Of a DNA stretch of 64,000 nucleotides, positions 31,459 to 41,533 are shown in pieces. The notes below the pieces were generated by a model. That model was given only the letters and a program-made list of their open reading frames with translations, was not told the DNA's origin and did no database searches. A program made the position numbers and the translations under genes. The number at the start of each line of letters is the position of its first letter. Position 1 is the first letter of the stretch. The DNA comes from Bacteroidales bacterium (GTDB taxonomy: Bacteria; Bacteroidota; Bacteroidia; Bacteroidales; JAADJA01). Location: contig JAIOZL010000002.1 in NCBI GenBank assembly GCA_021740645.1, forward strand, positions 124,001 through 188,000. The letters are read 5' to 3'.

Positions 31459-33807
31459 TTAGTAATCTTTTTGAAATATTTCGTCCAGGGTAAGGGTTTT
31501 TAAATCCTCCACTAATACCACCAGGTGGGCAATCATAATTTCCCAGATTTTTTCACCTTTTTCGACAGTTGCTTTTGTAGGGTCACCCATCACGCCCGAT
31601 TCCGATATTTTCTTTGTATAGGCATACCATGGGATACCTCTCACGGATGAGAAATTTAGATACCTCGTTGAAAAATTGGGGATAGAGGGTTCCGCCAATT
31701 CCATTTTTACCAGGTTGGGCCTGGTGGCTAAACTAGTGCTGGTTTCAGTTTCTCCGGCATGCACGTCATTTTTTGTTTCAGTTATCTTTTCGATATCAAA
31801 GTCGGAAGTTTCCCCCGTATCCACGCAGGTAAAGATCCTTGCATCCTTATTAATTCTTTGGGCCGCATACCTTAAGGTAGGGCTATTGTCGCCATGGCCG
31901 TTAATAATGATAAGTTTTTTTATTCCATTTCTGGCCAGGCTCATCCCAATTTCATAGATAATATTCGCTAAAGCCTCATTGGAAACACTAATGGTTCCTT
32001 TAAAGTCATTGTGATGATAAGAAACGCCATATGGGATTAAGGGTAAAACCAGGGGCCTGGGCTCACTGCAGGCTTCCGCCACGCGGCGTGCAAGATAATC
32101 TGCGTCAAATGAGTCCACATCCAGAGGCAGATGAGGCCCGTGCTGTTCTATTGCACCTACCGGCAGAAGAGCAATATCAATGTGCTTTAATATTTCTTCG
32201 GCTTCTGGCCAGGTAAGCTCTGCCCATAAATATTTTGATTGCAGCTCCTTGATCCCTTCACTGGCAAAACTTTCCACTACATCAGGGTCATGCTCGAAAG
32301 GATAATAGGTTTCCATCACCGGGTCGGTAGAGATGTCAATTTCTTCCCATTTCCCATTTCTTTTTTGCACCACACCATCCGCATATGCATTGAATATGGT
32401 ATATATTTTTTTCCTCAGATCGGTCGGTATGGCATTGATTGGAGACCTTTCGTTATCAAATCTGAGTTTCAAAGTCTCTGGATTTCCATTTTTTAAGCCT
32501 TCTTTACTAAGCAATCCTTTCTGGCTAAGCATAAAATAAAGTTGCTTTGCATCTTCACCAATTTGTTTAATGTTTTTATGCATTAAGTCGTGAAGGCACT
32601 GATTTATCTGTTCGGGAGTATATCCACAACGTTCAGGGTCTTCGTCAACAGCTTTTAACATCCCTACAATTCGTCTGCATTTTTCACATTTACCACATGG
32701 ATAAATGCGGTCTTCTTTTTGGTGGCTTGCGTGACAGGATATCTGATGCTGTTGCAATTCAGGGTATCTTTTTGCAAGTATTTTCTCAATTAAAATCTCA
32801 CTAAGAGGCCGTAAAATGGAAAACTGGTTTATGGCCCATCCCTTTTTTAAATAGTACCTGCTTAGGACTTCATCGAAATATTTACTTTGGTCGAATAGTC
32901 CTGAATAATGTGTTATCCCTTTGTAATTCTTTTTTTGCGTTGAATCGTATTCATCCCCGATCAATAAACGGCTTAATCCTCTTTTTTTCATTAAAGGGAG
33001 CACTCCGAAAGAAAATACAGCAACAGTCCAAAGCCGGATAGGGTAATCATCTGCCCTGATTGTATTAAAGTCCTTGCGGATAAAAGAGAGGTTACGGAGC
33101 ATCCAGTTGAAAAGACGGTCGCTATTGGTCCACACTCTTGAAGTGTCAGGGACATTCTGTTTAAAATATCTGTAGGAATTTAATGCGGTAAACCAGTGCC
33201 TCCCCGATTCATTTACGAATATAGGATGGGCTTCCTTACCTATTTCATTAATCAAACCGTAGCTTAATAAGCTATCCTTCCCCCCGCTTGATAAAATACA
33301 ATGCTTAAGTTTATCTGTTTCCCAAAAGTGCCAATTCAGTTTTTTGGCCGGGCTCTGATTTATAAATTCAACTTTAGCCCGGGTATATTTTTTTTGCTTA
33401 ATTAGAGGAAGCTCTTTGTAGTTCCCGATTAAAAAAGGATTAGGGTGTAGCAGCTTGATGACATAAATTTCACGGGAAGTATTTTCCATCATATCCAGGA
33501 TAAATCGCTTATCCGTATTGTCAAACAAACCTTTAAATGTAATTTTTTTGCAAAATAACCCATAATTAAAAGCTACCTGTACACCCATCATGGAAGCCAG
33601 ATTTTGGCTACCACCGTCGCTGGGGTCGAAAACCTCCTCTTCAAATTTATATTCAAGGTCCAGTGTCGTCTCACCGTTTGAATTTATAACAGTGTATGGC
33701 ATTGATATTTTATCCGGCTTTATTTCAACCGGTCCTACAATCAGTTCATCAATAACCTCCAGAATTTCTAACGGATCTGAATTTCCTGCGACTTCTATCT
33801 TTTTCAT
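31459..33807 (-). CDS. Fusion of PP-loop ATPase-like domain and creatininase-family amidohydrolase
   Basis: 782 residues. The N-terminal half has a PP-loop SSGGKDSLLS (SGGKDS at 174-179) as in ATP-pyrophosphatases that adenylate a substrate, followed by a Cys set CGKCEKC (371-377) reminiscent of a zinc site. The C-terminal quarter from about 530 is a creatininase-family amide hydrolase, with GAIEQHGPHLPLD (551-563), NGHGDN and HAGETETS metal-site segments. The N-terminal half resembles the MurL type, which epimerises a terminal Glu with ATP, but I cannot confirm this. Joining these two families in one chain is unusual. It lies between a DgcN-like and an epimerase gene. Confidence 0.75.
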   Translation of the reverse strand: MKKIEVAGNSDPLEILEVIDELIVGPVEIKPDKISMPYTVINSNGETTLDLEYKFEEEVFDPSDGGSQNLASMMGVQVAFNYGLFCKKITFKGLFDNTDKRFILDMMENTSREIYVIKLLHPNPFLIGNYKELPLIKQKKYTRAKVEFINQSPAKKLNWHFWETDKLKHCILSSGGKDSLLSYGLINEIGKEAHPIFVNESGRHWFTALNSYRYFKQNVPDTSRVWTNSDRLFNWMLRNLSFIRKDFNTIRADDYPIRLWTVAVFSFGVLPLMKKRGLSRLLIGDEYDSTQKKNYKGITHYSGLFDQSKYFDEVLSRYYLKKGWAINQFSILRPLSEILIEKILAKRYPELQQHQISCHASHQKEDRIYPCGKCEKCRRIVGMLKAVDEDPERCGYTPEQINQCLHDLMHKNIKQIGEDAKQLYFMLSQKGLLSKEGLKNGNPETLKLRFDNERSPINAIPTDLRKKIYTIFNAYADGVVQKRNGKWEEIDISTDPVMETYYPFEHDPDVVESFASEGIKELQSKYLWAELTWPEAEEILKHIDIALLPVGAIEQHGPHLPLDVDSFDADYLARRVAEACSEPRPLVLPLIPYGVSYHHNDFKGTISVSNEALANIIYEIGMSLARNGIKKLIIINGHGDNSPTLRYAAQRINKDARIFTCVDTGETSDFDIEKITETKNDVHAGETETSTSLATRPNLVKMELAEPSIPNFSTRYLNFSSVRGIPWYAYTKKISESGVMGDPTKATVEKGEKIWEIMIAHLVVLVEDLKTLTLDEIFQKDY

Positions 33808-33815
33808 GTTGTTTT

Positions 33816-34889
33816 TTAGGTTTGTTTCAGATATGGTTTTAATGCCATAATAAGCCTTTCATTTCCATGTACCAATACATCGCTTGTGGGCAGGCCTGTT
33901 TCTTTTTCCAGCTTCTCACAAGCTTCATTAATTTGATCTGCAGCAAGATTTTCATGATTTACTGTTATGGCTACAACTTTTTTCCCGGATAGCAATTCTA
34001 TAGCCTGGATCTGTTGGTTGATCGGATGTATGGGGTATCCCGGAAATCCATCATATTCATATCTTGCGGGAGCATGTTGTAAGATAACAATATCAGGCCT
34101 TCCGGCAGACAAAAGCTCAAACCCGCCCGGGTAGGCCGGGTTCATTAAGCTTCCCTGCCCTTCCAGTACAATTACATCAGGCTTTTCATTTTGCCAGCAG
34201 GAATAGGTTGCGAACTCAATTTCACCTGAAACAAAATCATTCACCAGTGAATCCAAAACCAGGCTATATTTAGCTCCCTGCAACCAGGCTGTTTGTCCGG
34301 TTCCTATCAATTCTGCTTTAAATCCGGCTTCCCTGAATCCATGCACAACCCTCCAGCCAGTGGTTCTTTTTCCTACGGCTGAATCTGTTCCTAGAACGGC
34401 AATTTTCAGTGCTTTTACCTTTTCAATATTCCCGGTAAAAAAATGAAGGTCTTTGATAGAAGGGGGCTTTCTTATGTCGTGAATTTGAGCTTTTGACAGG
34501 GCTGCAGCTTTTAATATTTCCGGGTCATCAGAAAGATAATCATGCAAACCTGAATCCACGCTTAATCCCATTTTAATTGCTTTCATTATGTCGTTGCGGG
34601 CATTTTTATCCAGCCTTCCTCCATCCGGTGCCAGCCCGACTACCAATTGCGTTGGGGGGTGTTTCTGATTTAAACTGAGGGCTTCCATAATAGACCCAAC
34701 AATGGGTATCCCATTATTTTTGCCATCGAGGACCATTCCTGCATCCTGGCCTTTATACCTCGAATCGATGATGGATTGAATGGAATATCTTTCGGTAAAA
34801 CGCACTAAACCGTGGGCAGTTTTACCATTGGTAGTATTATAAGCTCCCTCACAATATACCGTTGCTATCCTTTTGTTTGATGAATTCAT
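33816..34889 (-). CDS. DUF1611 / DgcN-like P-loop protein
   Basis: 357 residues. The N-terminal domain (about 1-160) has Rossmann-like character, and the C-terminal domain carries a P-loop variant LGTDSAVGKRTTGW (171-185) and LEGQGSLMNP, both characteristic of DUF1611. Members named DgcN are reported as D-glutamate N-acetyltransferases that act with the enolase-family enzyme DgcA. Here the epimerase/DgcA-like gene is in the same operon, so D-Glu handling is a fair reading. The gaps to its neighbours are 8 and 2 nt. Confidence 0.78.
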   Translation of the reverse strand: MNSSNKRIATVYCEGAYNTTNGKTAHGLVRFTERYSIQSIIDSRYKGQDAGMVLDGKNNGIPIVGSIMEALSLNQKHPPTQLVVGLAPDGGRLDKNARNDIMKAIKMGLSVDSGLHDYLSDDPEILKAAALSKAQIHDIRKPPSIKDLHFFTGNIEKVKALKIAVLGTDSAVGKRTTGWRVVHGFREAGFKAELIGTGQTAWLQGAKYSLVLDSLVNDFVSGEIEFATYSCWQNEKPDVIVLEGQGSLMNPAYPGGFELLSAGRPDIVILQHAPARYEYDGFPGYPIHPINQQIQAIELLSGKKVVAITVNHENLAADQINEACEKLEKETGLPTSDVLVHGNERLIMALKPYLKQT

Positions 34890-34891
34890 GT

Positions 34892-35956
34892 TTATCTTCT
34901 TGCGGTTAATATGGCAACATACCTGTCGTTAATTAATTCATTGTCTTCATGTATCTGGAGTAAGGCTATCAGCCCTGATGTGGATGCCGGAAGAATTCTG
35001 TAACCTTCTTTTTGGTGAAGGAATGAACTCATTTCCCGCATCTTTTTATCACTTACATGATGCGCTTCTCCATTGGACTGCTGTATAGCATATAGTGCTT
35101 CATTTCCATCAAAGCTATGCCAGTTGATAAGGGGTTCGTTTATGGCTGTTTCTTTGATCAGTTTTGGATCAATGTCTTTGCAGTTATCAAGCCCGGCCTT
35201 GAAAGAAGTAATAATGGGATTTTTAAAAGCCGCTGATCCGGCAATAAATTTGGGTATCCTTGAAGTTTTTCCCCGCTTATAAAGGCTTACAAAACCACGA
35301 TAAACTCCAGCCAGTAAGGTTCCGTTTGAAACAGGAGCCGCTAAATATTTGGGGGCATCGCGCAACTGATCATAGATTTCATTGGCAATTTCAGCATATG
35401 CGGAGATTTGTAAAGGAGTATTTGCTCCTCCCGGATTCGCATCATACCATTCATTTTCAGCAGCATGTTTGCTCGATTCAACAACTGTATCTTCATATGA
35501 GCCGGGTAACCGTATGATCTCCGCATTAAAATTTTGCATTTCATTTATGCGCTCGGTATGATAGGTTTCGGGAATATATATCTTACATTTTAATCCGGCC
35601 AGAAAGGCTGCATAGGCCACTGCCACACCATAATTACCACAGGTAGCCAATGAAATTACATCATAACTTCTTCTGAATGCATCATGAACCTGTGCAAAAG
35701 CTATCCTGTCTTTTTGCGTTCCCGACGGATTTTCCCCCTCGTATTTAATATATAACTGCCGAATGTTCAGTTCCCTTTCAAGGTTACGTGCCCTATGAAG
35801 CGACGTATCGCCAATTTCCATGCTCATGATGTCTTCAAAAGATTCAATCCTGTCAACCATGGACAGGCTCTGATCCTTAACCATATCACTTAGGATTTTA
35901 ACCTCTTTGGTTACCCTGATTTCTGCAGTTTTTACACCATCAAGTAAATTTATCAT
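34892..35956 (-). CDS. PLP-dependent fold-type II enzyme (threonine synthase-like)
   Basis: 354 residues of the tryptophan-synthase-beta/threonine-synthase family. The PLP Lys is in PSGTQKDRIA (about residues 77-86) and the phosphate loop is SNGTLLAG (about 210-217). It lacks the long N-terminal domain of many threonine synthases. As first gene of the four-gene operon it probably works on an amino acid or its derivative in the same pathway; lyase, racemase and synthase reactions are all possible for the fold. The start codon is the ATG at 35956. Confidence 0.8.
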   Translation of the reverse strand: MINLLDGVKTAEIRVTKEVKILSDMVKDQSLSMVDRIESFEDIMSMEIGDTSLHRARNLERELNIRQLYIKYEGENPSGTQKDRIAFAQVHDAFRRSYDVISLATCGNYGVAVAYAAFLAGLKCKIYIPETYHTERINEMQNFNAEIIRLPGSYEDTVVESSKHAAENEWYDANPGGANTPLQISAYAEIANEIYDQLRDAPKYLAAPVSNGTLLAGVYRGFVSLYKRGKTSRIPKFIAGSAAFKNPIITSFKAGLDNCKDIDPKLIKETAINEPLINWHSFDGNEALYAIQQSNGEAHHVSDKKMREMSSFLHQKEGYRILPASTSGLIALLQIHEDNELINDRYVAILTARR

Positions 35957-36268
35957 TATTGTATTTGAAAATAAATGCTATTAATGAGTGCTGAAAATCT
36001 CTGAAGCAATCATCAAAATTATTTTTTCAACTAAAAGTTTCGAATCTTAAATAATACACATTAAGATAGAAAGCTTTTTTTAAATTCTTAAAAATTTCCT
36101 GAATTATTGCTCTCAAAACGTAAAGGTATAACTAATTGCCATAGCGTAAATCCAATCATATGAAAATATTTTTGTACCTTGAAAAAAATATATTTTTCAA
36201 AAAACAGATTTACATAAAATACTGTTCTAATTTTAGCGTTCTTTGCGCGCATTTTTAACGTATCCCAA
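35957..36268. other. Divergent intergenic region, 312 nt
   Basis: AT-rich region between the PLP enzyme (minus) and the SxxK hydrolase (plus), so it must hold both promoters. TATTTTTG at 36167-36174 fits a plus-strand TAnnTTTG element, but no TTG is found at the right distance upstream. No hairpin, RNA gene or open frame worth calling was seen. Confidence 0.5.
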
Positions 36269-37186
36269 ATGGAAAATAAAATGTTAATTATCCTACTTGT
36301 TTTTGTTTCAATGGGTTTTTTACCAACTACTCAGGAAATAGAAAAGATCATTCCTAAATATGATCAATTACCTCTTACCATAGAGGATGTAAAACCCTTA
36401 CGTGAGCTAGTTGATAAGCCTTTTGAGCAAAAGTTTCTTGCCGAGTTAAATAAAAACAAAAAGTGGAAGCGGCTGATTGAACAGAAAAAAATGGCAGTAG
36501 GACTTGTTGATTTGCGTGATCCGGCAAAAGCTAAATATGCCAGGGTTAATGGCAATGTAATGATGTATGCTGCCAGCCTTCCTAAAATTGCAGTGTTGTT
36601 GGCAGCTGAAGATGCCATGGAGAAAGGGGAAATGGAAGAGACAGACGAAATCAAAAGTGATTTACGATTGATGATCTCTAAATCAGATAATGCTGCTGCT
36701 ACGCGAATGATTGACAGACTGGGGTACGAAAAGATTGAAAACGTTTTAACTGATCCAAGATATGATTTATATGACGAAGATTATGGAGGAGGTTTGTGGG
36801 TCGGTAAACGTTATGCAAAATTAGGTGAGCGCTACCCCGATCCTATAAAAGGATTAAGTCATGCTGCCACTGTTTCGCAGGTGTGCCGGTATTATTATAT
36901 GCTTGCCTACGGAAAGCTGGTAAGCTATGAACGATCAAAAGTCATGCTTGAGATGATGGTTAGTCCTGACTTGCATCATAAATTTGTGAATACTCTGGAT
37001 AAGGTTGAGCCCAAAGCTAAATTGTTTCGTAAGTCAGGAACATGGAAAAACTTTCATACAGATTCTGTCCTGGTTTGGGGGCCTGAAGGAAAAAGATATA
37101 TTCTTGTCGCATTAATAGAAGATCCGGAGGGAGAAATGATATGCAGGCAATTGGTTACTACAGCTGAAACTGTTCTTAAAAATTAG
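36269..37186 (+). CDS. Exported beta-lactamase-like SxxK serine hydrolase
   Basis: 305 residues with a short hydrophobic N-terminus (IILLVFVSMGFL, likely signal peptide). It has the three boxes of the penicillin-recognising fold: S103-L-P-K106, S139-D-N141 and K255-S-G257. The Glu of class A lactamases is not obvious, so a D,D-peptidase or other serine hydrolase is as likely as beta-lactamase. It lies next to the peptidoglycan-flavoured amino-acid operon (divergent) and 237 nt before the HEAT transporter. A second SxxK protein is encoded at 40271-41527. Confidence 0.8.
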   Translation: MENKMLIILLVFVSMGFLPTTQEIEKIIPKYDQLPLTIEDVKPLRELVDKPFEQKFLAELNKNKKWKRLIEQKKMAVGLVDLRDPAKAKYARVNGNVMMYAASLPKIAVLLAAEDAMEKGEMEETDEIKSDLRLMISKSDNAAATRMIDRLGYEKIENVLTDPRYDLYDEDYGGGLWVGKRYAKLGERYPDPIKGLSHAATVSQVCRYYYMLAYGKLVSYERSKVMLEMMVSPDLHHKFVNTLDKVEPKAKLFRKSGTWKNFHTDSVLVWGPEGKRYILVALIEDPEGEMICRQLVTTAETVLKN

Positions 37187-37423
37187 AGTTTTTCTCATAA
37201 AACGAAGTTATTTATCTTTACATAAAATTGTAATATGATTATCCCTAATCATACCGTTAAACATTTTCTTGAACTAACAATCGATTTGTTTATTTCTAAC
37301 CCTAAAAGGAGCAAATTGATTTTAAACACTCCCTTAAAACATGGGGCAATTAGGGAAAATCAAATTGCTGCATCTGGAATAAAGACAGATATTCGAAATT
37401 GTAATATTTGAGCCATTTTACCC

Positions 37424-40270
37424 ATGGAGGAATTGAAAAAAAGTATTGAAGGCATACTGAGAAAGCTCTTTGATATTCGCCCTGGTGAATATCGAAAAGC
37501 CATTCTAATGCAGCTTAACATATTCCTCATTATATCCACCTTACTGATTGTTAAACCTGCAGTAAACGGATTATTTCTGGCTAAGTTAGGTGTGGAAAAC
37601 CTTCCAAATGCTTTTGTCCTGGTCGCTGTATTTGCCGGGCTGGTTTCATTTATTTATTCCAGATTATTAAGCAGGATAGCTTTAAATTCAATTATTACCC
37701 GTACCATGATGTGGTCAGTAATAAGTCTGATTATTTTTGGCTTATTGCTTCGGTTCAATGTCCTTGAAGGCTGGGTGCTTTATATATTTTATATTTGGGT
37801 AGCCATTTTTGCGGTTCTTTCCGCTTCCCAATTCTGGATTTTGGCCAATATTGTGTTTAATCCAAGGGAAGCCAAACGACTATTCGGGTTTATTGGTGCA
37901 GGTGCTATAGCAGGAGGCATATTTGGGGGATATTTAACTTCATTAATTGCGGATTGGATTACGAGTGAAAACTTACTTTTTGTGGCGGCATTTTTACTTG
38001 TATTTTGCATTCCCATTACCCAAACAATATGGAAGAAAGAAGTTCTGAAATCACAAACACAATTTCAAAGGAAAAAACGTTTTAAAGGATTTGAGGGCAA
38101 TCCGATAGCTTTAATAAAAAAATCAAAACACCTGACATATTTAGCGACAATTATTGGTATTGGGGTCATAGTTGCTAAACTAGTCGATTATCAATTTAGT
38201 GCTATTGCTTCTGCAAATATTTCTAACCCTGATGAACTTACTGCTTTTTTCGGATTTTGGTTTTCAAGCTTTAATGTCATTTCATTATTAATCCAACTTT
38301 TTTTCACCCGAAAACTGGTGGGGGTATTTGGCGTTGGAACATCGCTTTTTATTCTTCCTTTTGGAATCGTTTTGGGGGCATTTCTTGTTCTGATCTTTCC
38401 GGAACTTTGGGCGGTGATAATTTTAAAACTGGTGGATGGCAGCCTGAAACAATCTGTAAATAAGTCAGCCACAGAGTTAATGGTACTGCCAATCCCACTT
38501 GAAATTAAAAACCAAACTAAAAGTTTTATTGATGTTTTTGTAGATAGCGCTGCAACGGGTATTAGCGGGTTAATTCTGATTTTTTTGGTTACAGGATTTG
38601 ATTTATCTACCCGATTAATAAGTATCATGATCATCGCACTTTTTTTCGTGTGGATATATTTTTCCCGAAAAATCCGACAAGAGTATATTCACTCTTTTAA
38701 AATAAAAATTGAGCAAAATAAAGAAAAGGGCGAGGCCAAAGATCCTTTTGATTTTTCAAAAGAATCTGTTTTAAATGGATTGAGAAATGTATTGCAAAAA
38801 GGAAATGAAATGCAGGTTTTGTTCATCTTGCGTAAAATTAAAGAAGTGCCCGATGAAAGGCTTTTTGAGGATGTAATTAAATTGCTGGAACATCCTTCTT
38901 CTTTAATTCGTGCCGAGGTATTGCAATGCATATATTTTTTCAGAAACAGGAGGGTCGTTGAAAAAGTTTTACCCCTGATTAAAGATCCTGATCAGCAGGT
39001 AAAGACCGCTGCCTTTGAATACCTGATAGAACACGCACCTGAAAACCAGGTTGATTTATTTACAAAATATCTTCAGGATAAAGATTATCGGGTCAGGGGT
39101 GCCGCGTTGGTAAGTCTTGCAACAGAAACACGCGATAATGCAGAACTCAGGAGTAAATTCAGCCTGGAAGACAAGGTGAAGAAAAAGGTAAGCAGCCTAG
39201 CCGGATTGAAAGACCCTGAGGAAATTAAATTCAGAAAAATAGTAATATTAAAAGCGATTGCTTTATCCAATATCCCTGAACATTATCCTGTAATAAAGCA
39301 ATACATGAAAGACGATGATCCCGATATAGTTAAACAAGCGATTTCATCAGCCGGGAATACAATGAGCCAGGATTTTATCGATCCGATTGCCACATTTTTA
39401 AATATTGAGGCTTACCGCCCGCTGGCAAAGACTGCTTTTTTGAATTATGGCCCGGGAATCATTGAAAGTTTTAATGAAATTGTCAGAAAAGACATTTGGG
39501 GTATGGAGTTATTGCATCATATTCCATCCATTGCCGGGCAATTTGGGGTTCAACAATCTGTAGAATTTTTATTCTTTTTATTGGATCATAGTGATATCGG
39601 ATTAAGAATGGAATCGTTGAAGGCACTTAATGCCCTTAAAATAAGCCATCCGAACTTAAGGTTTCATAATAAAGACGTAATTAAGCGGGTTCTCGAAGAA
39701 GCACACCTTTATCTCGAAACCTTAACGGCACTTTATTCTCAAACTTCTGTCACTTCTGAACTTGTAAAGGAGATTGAGCGCGAAAAACAAAACAAGATCC
39801 TGGATGCGCGGAAAAGTCTTATCTCACTACTCGAAAAACGGCTGGATGGTAACCTCGAAAGAATATTCAGGTTATTGGGGCTCAAATATCCATTTGAAGA
39901 CATATTAAATATTTACCAGGGTATACAAAGTAAAAAGCCAGATATGCGTGTAAACGCGATAGAGTTTCTGGATAATCTTCTGGAAACAAATTTGAAAAAG
40001 ATATTGGTTCCGATTGTTGAAACTGCCTTGCTTGATGCAATCTCAGAAGATGCCCTTAAAAATCTTAACCTCAAAATACCGGATGAATTTCAGTGTCTGA
40101 CAATGTTACTTTCCGGAAAAGATACCAGGATAAACCTTGCTGTATTTTATTTGATTACTCAACTTAAAGATAAAAAGTATATTCCTCTGGTTACAGGTTT
40201 TACGCAAAGTGATAATCCCAAAATTAAAACGTTTGCAAAACAAGCTTTAAACGAGATATTACTGGATTAA
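37424..40270 (+). CDS. Nucleotide-translocase/MFS-like transporter with C-terminal HEAT repeats
   Basis: 948 residues. The first 420 or so form about twelve spans (IFLIISTLLIVKPAVNGLFLAKL; GFIGAGAIAGGIFGGYL) resembling the ATP/ADP translocase (Npt/TLC) branch of MFS proteins. From about residue 450 the rest is a series of helical HEAT-type repeats (LIKDPDQQVKTAAFEYLIEH, YLQDKDYRVRGAALVSLATE), which would lie in the cytoplasm. The substrate is not known; nucleotide exchange is described for parasites, not for free-living Bacteroidota. The gene ends at 40270, exactly next to the stop of the convergent SxxK gene. Confidence 0.78.
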   Translation: MEELKKSIEGILRKLFDIRPGEYRKAILMQLNIFLIISTLLIVKPAVNGLFLAKLGVENLPNAFVLVAVFAGLVSFIYSRLLSRIALNSIITRTMMWSVISLIIFGLLLRFNVLEGWVLYIFYIWVAIFAVLSASQFWILANIVFNPREAKRLFGFIGAGAIAGGIFGGYLTSLIADWITSENLLFVAAFLLVFCIPITQTIWKKEVLKSQTQFQRKKRFKGFEGNPIALIKKSKHLTYLATIIGIGVIVAKLVDYQFSAIASANISNPDELTAFFGFWFSSFNVISLLIQLFFTRKLVGVFGVGTSLFILPFGIVLGAFLVLIFPELWAVIILKLVDGSLKQSVNKSATELMVLPIPLEIKNQTKSFIDVFVDSAATGISGLILIFLVTGFDLSTRLISIMIIALFFVWIYFSRKIRQEYIHSFKIKIEQNKEKGEAKDPFDFSKESVLNGLRNVLQKGNEMQVLFILRKIKEVPDERLFEDVIKLLEHPSSLIRAEVLQCIYFFRNRRVVEKVLPLIKDPDQQVKTAAFEYLIEHAPENQVDLFTKYLQDKDYRVRGAALVSLATETRDNAELRSKFSLEDKVKKKVSSLAGLKDPEEIKFRKIVILKAIALSNIPEHYPVIKQYMKDDDPDIVKQAISSAGNTMSQDFIDPIATFLNIEAYRPLAKTAFLNYGPGIIESFNEIVRKDIWGMELLHHIPSIAGQFGVQQSVEFLFFLLDHSDIGLRMESLKALNALKISHPNLRFHNKDVIKRVLEEAHLYLETLTALYSQTSVTSELVKEIEREKQNKILDARKSLISLLEKRLDGNLERIFRLLGLKYPFEDILNIYQGIQSKKPDMRVNAIEFLDNLLETNLKKILVPIVETALLDAISEDALKNLNLKIPDEFQCLTMLLSGKDTRINLAVFYLITQLKDKKYIPLVTGFTQSDNPKIKTFAKQALNEILLD

Positions 40271-41527
40271 TTATTTCGATCTTATGATTTTATCAATCTG
40301 AGAAGCCAGGGCAAAATGATCATTTGCCGAGTTCTTTTTTAGTACATTCGACATCATTGTAACCATATAGGTGGTTCCATCCGGATGTTCAATAATTGCC
40401 ACAGAATTCATGTAATTATCAACATTACCCATGTATTTTCCACATTTAAAATCCTCTTCAGGTTTGCACCTGTACAAACTTCCTGATTTAAAGTAAACAG
40501 CTGCACTTACAAGGGCAGTGGCGGCAGCATAACGGATTCGGCGGTCGGTAGAATACATTAACCTTTTTATTTCAAGGCTGGAGGCAGAATCTACAATCAT
40601 TCCTCTTTCCATAGCCACAAGATATTTCATTAGACCAAATGGACTGGCCGTGGTGCCTCCTGCACCCGGAACAATACTTTTTGCATCTCTGGTAAACATG
40701 CTGCCTAAACTAAATTCCTCCTTTGTTAAACCCATTGTCCGTAAAGGGTCTTCAACGACCCGAACCGCAATTTTTGTTAATTCTGACTTAGAAGTTTTAC
40801 TGAAAAAGTCAGCTTCCTCCTGGGTGGATGGGGGATAATTTGCCCCAAAAACATGAATAAGCATAGCCTCTTTCCATACAATACTGGCAGCAGCATTATT
40901 ACTGGCTGATATCATGTGGTCGGCCCATTCGTAAAGTGAACAAGTATCGCTTTCCTTTACAACTGCTTTATAGAACTTTTGAGTTTCGGGGATATAAAAA
41001 GGAACAGTATGTTCATCATAATTGGCCCATTTACCTGCTCGCACCATTCTGTTTCTCATAAGGTGTTGCCTTAGTTCGAATGAGTCAGGGTAAATTTTAT
41101 TGAGCTCATTAAACAATCCTGCAATAACGGCCAGCTTAGCAACACTTCCCGGCATATAAGCTTTTTTTTCATTTCGTTGAGCATATCGTATAGGTTTCCC
41201 CGGGGTAATGTCCAATACACATAACGAATAACTTTCATACATATAGGGAAAAAGCGCATTGATTGACTTTTGAAGCGCCCGATCAGGGGAAGGGAATTTT
41301 TGAAGGCTATCGCCTTTGGCATTGGTTAAGTTTAAATGAATATCGCGGATCGACTTTTGCGCACCAGATACAGGTTTATCAGCTTTTAAGGCGCCCATCA
41401 TAATCAATTGCAATCGCACAAGCCGACGGATACCTGTTATGTAATATCCATCATAAGGATAAGCATATGTTTCTGTTTGAAGGGCAATCAATAAAATGAT
41501 CAATATTGTTAGTTTGAACGTTCTCAT
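40271..41527 (-). CDS. Exported SxxK serine hydrolase (beta-lactamase superfamily)
   Basis: 418 residues with a signal peptide (LTILIILLIALQTETYAYP). Catalytic boxes are S128-V-A-K131, S209-N-N211 and KSG (FKSGSLYRC, near residue 355). An additional N-terminal region (about 25-95) precedes the catalytic domain. It differs from the hydrolase at 36269 in length and in the second box, so the two are only distantly related. It is last of a tight three-gene run: MscS, exported dikinase (gap 12 nt), this gene (gap 6 nt). Confidence 0.8.
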   Translation of the reverse strand: MRTFKLTILIILLIALQTETYAYPYDGYYITGIRRLVRLQLIMMGALKADKPVSGAQKSIRDIHLNLTNAKGDSLQKFPSPDRALQKSINALFPYMYESYSLCVLDITPGKPIRYAQRNEKKAYMPGSVAKLAVIAGLFNELNKIYPDSFELRQHLMRNRMVRAGKWANYDEHTVPFYIPETQKFYKAVVKESDTCSLYEWADHMISASNNAAASIVWKEAMLIHVFGANYPPSTQEEADFFSKTSKSELTKIAVRVVEDPLRTMGLTKEEFSLGSMFTRDAKSIVPGAGGTTASPFGLMKYLVAMERGMIVDSASSLEIKRLMYSTDRRIRYAAATALVSAAVYFKSGSLYRCKPEEDFKCGKYMGNVDNYMNSVAIIEHPDGTTYMVTMMSNVLKKNSANDHFALASQIDKIIRSK

Positions 41528-41533
41528 AATTTG

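Noticed and set aside
37235-37411. 58-codon plus-strand ORF between the SxxK hydrolase and HEAT transporter genes
   Set aside because: Short, with no recognisable motif, and the composition is like the surrounding AT-rich spacer; it could be a gene remnant but nothing supports it.
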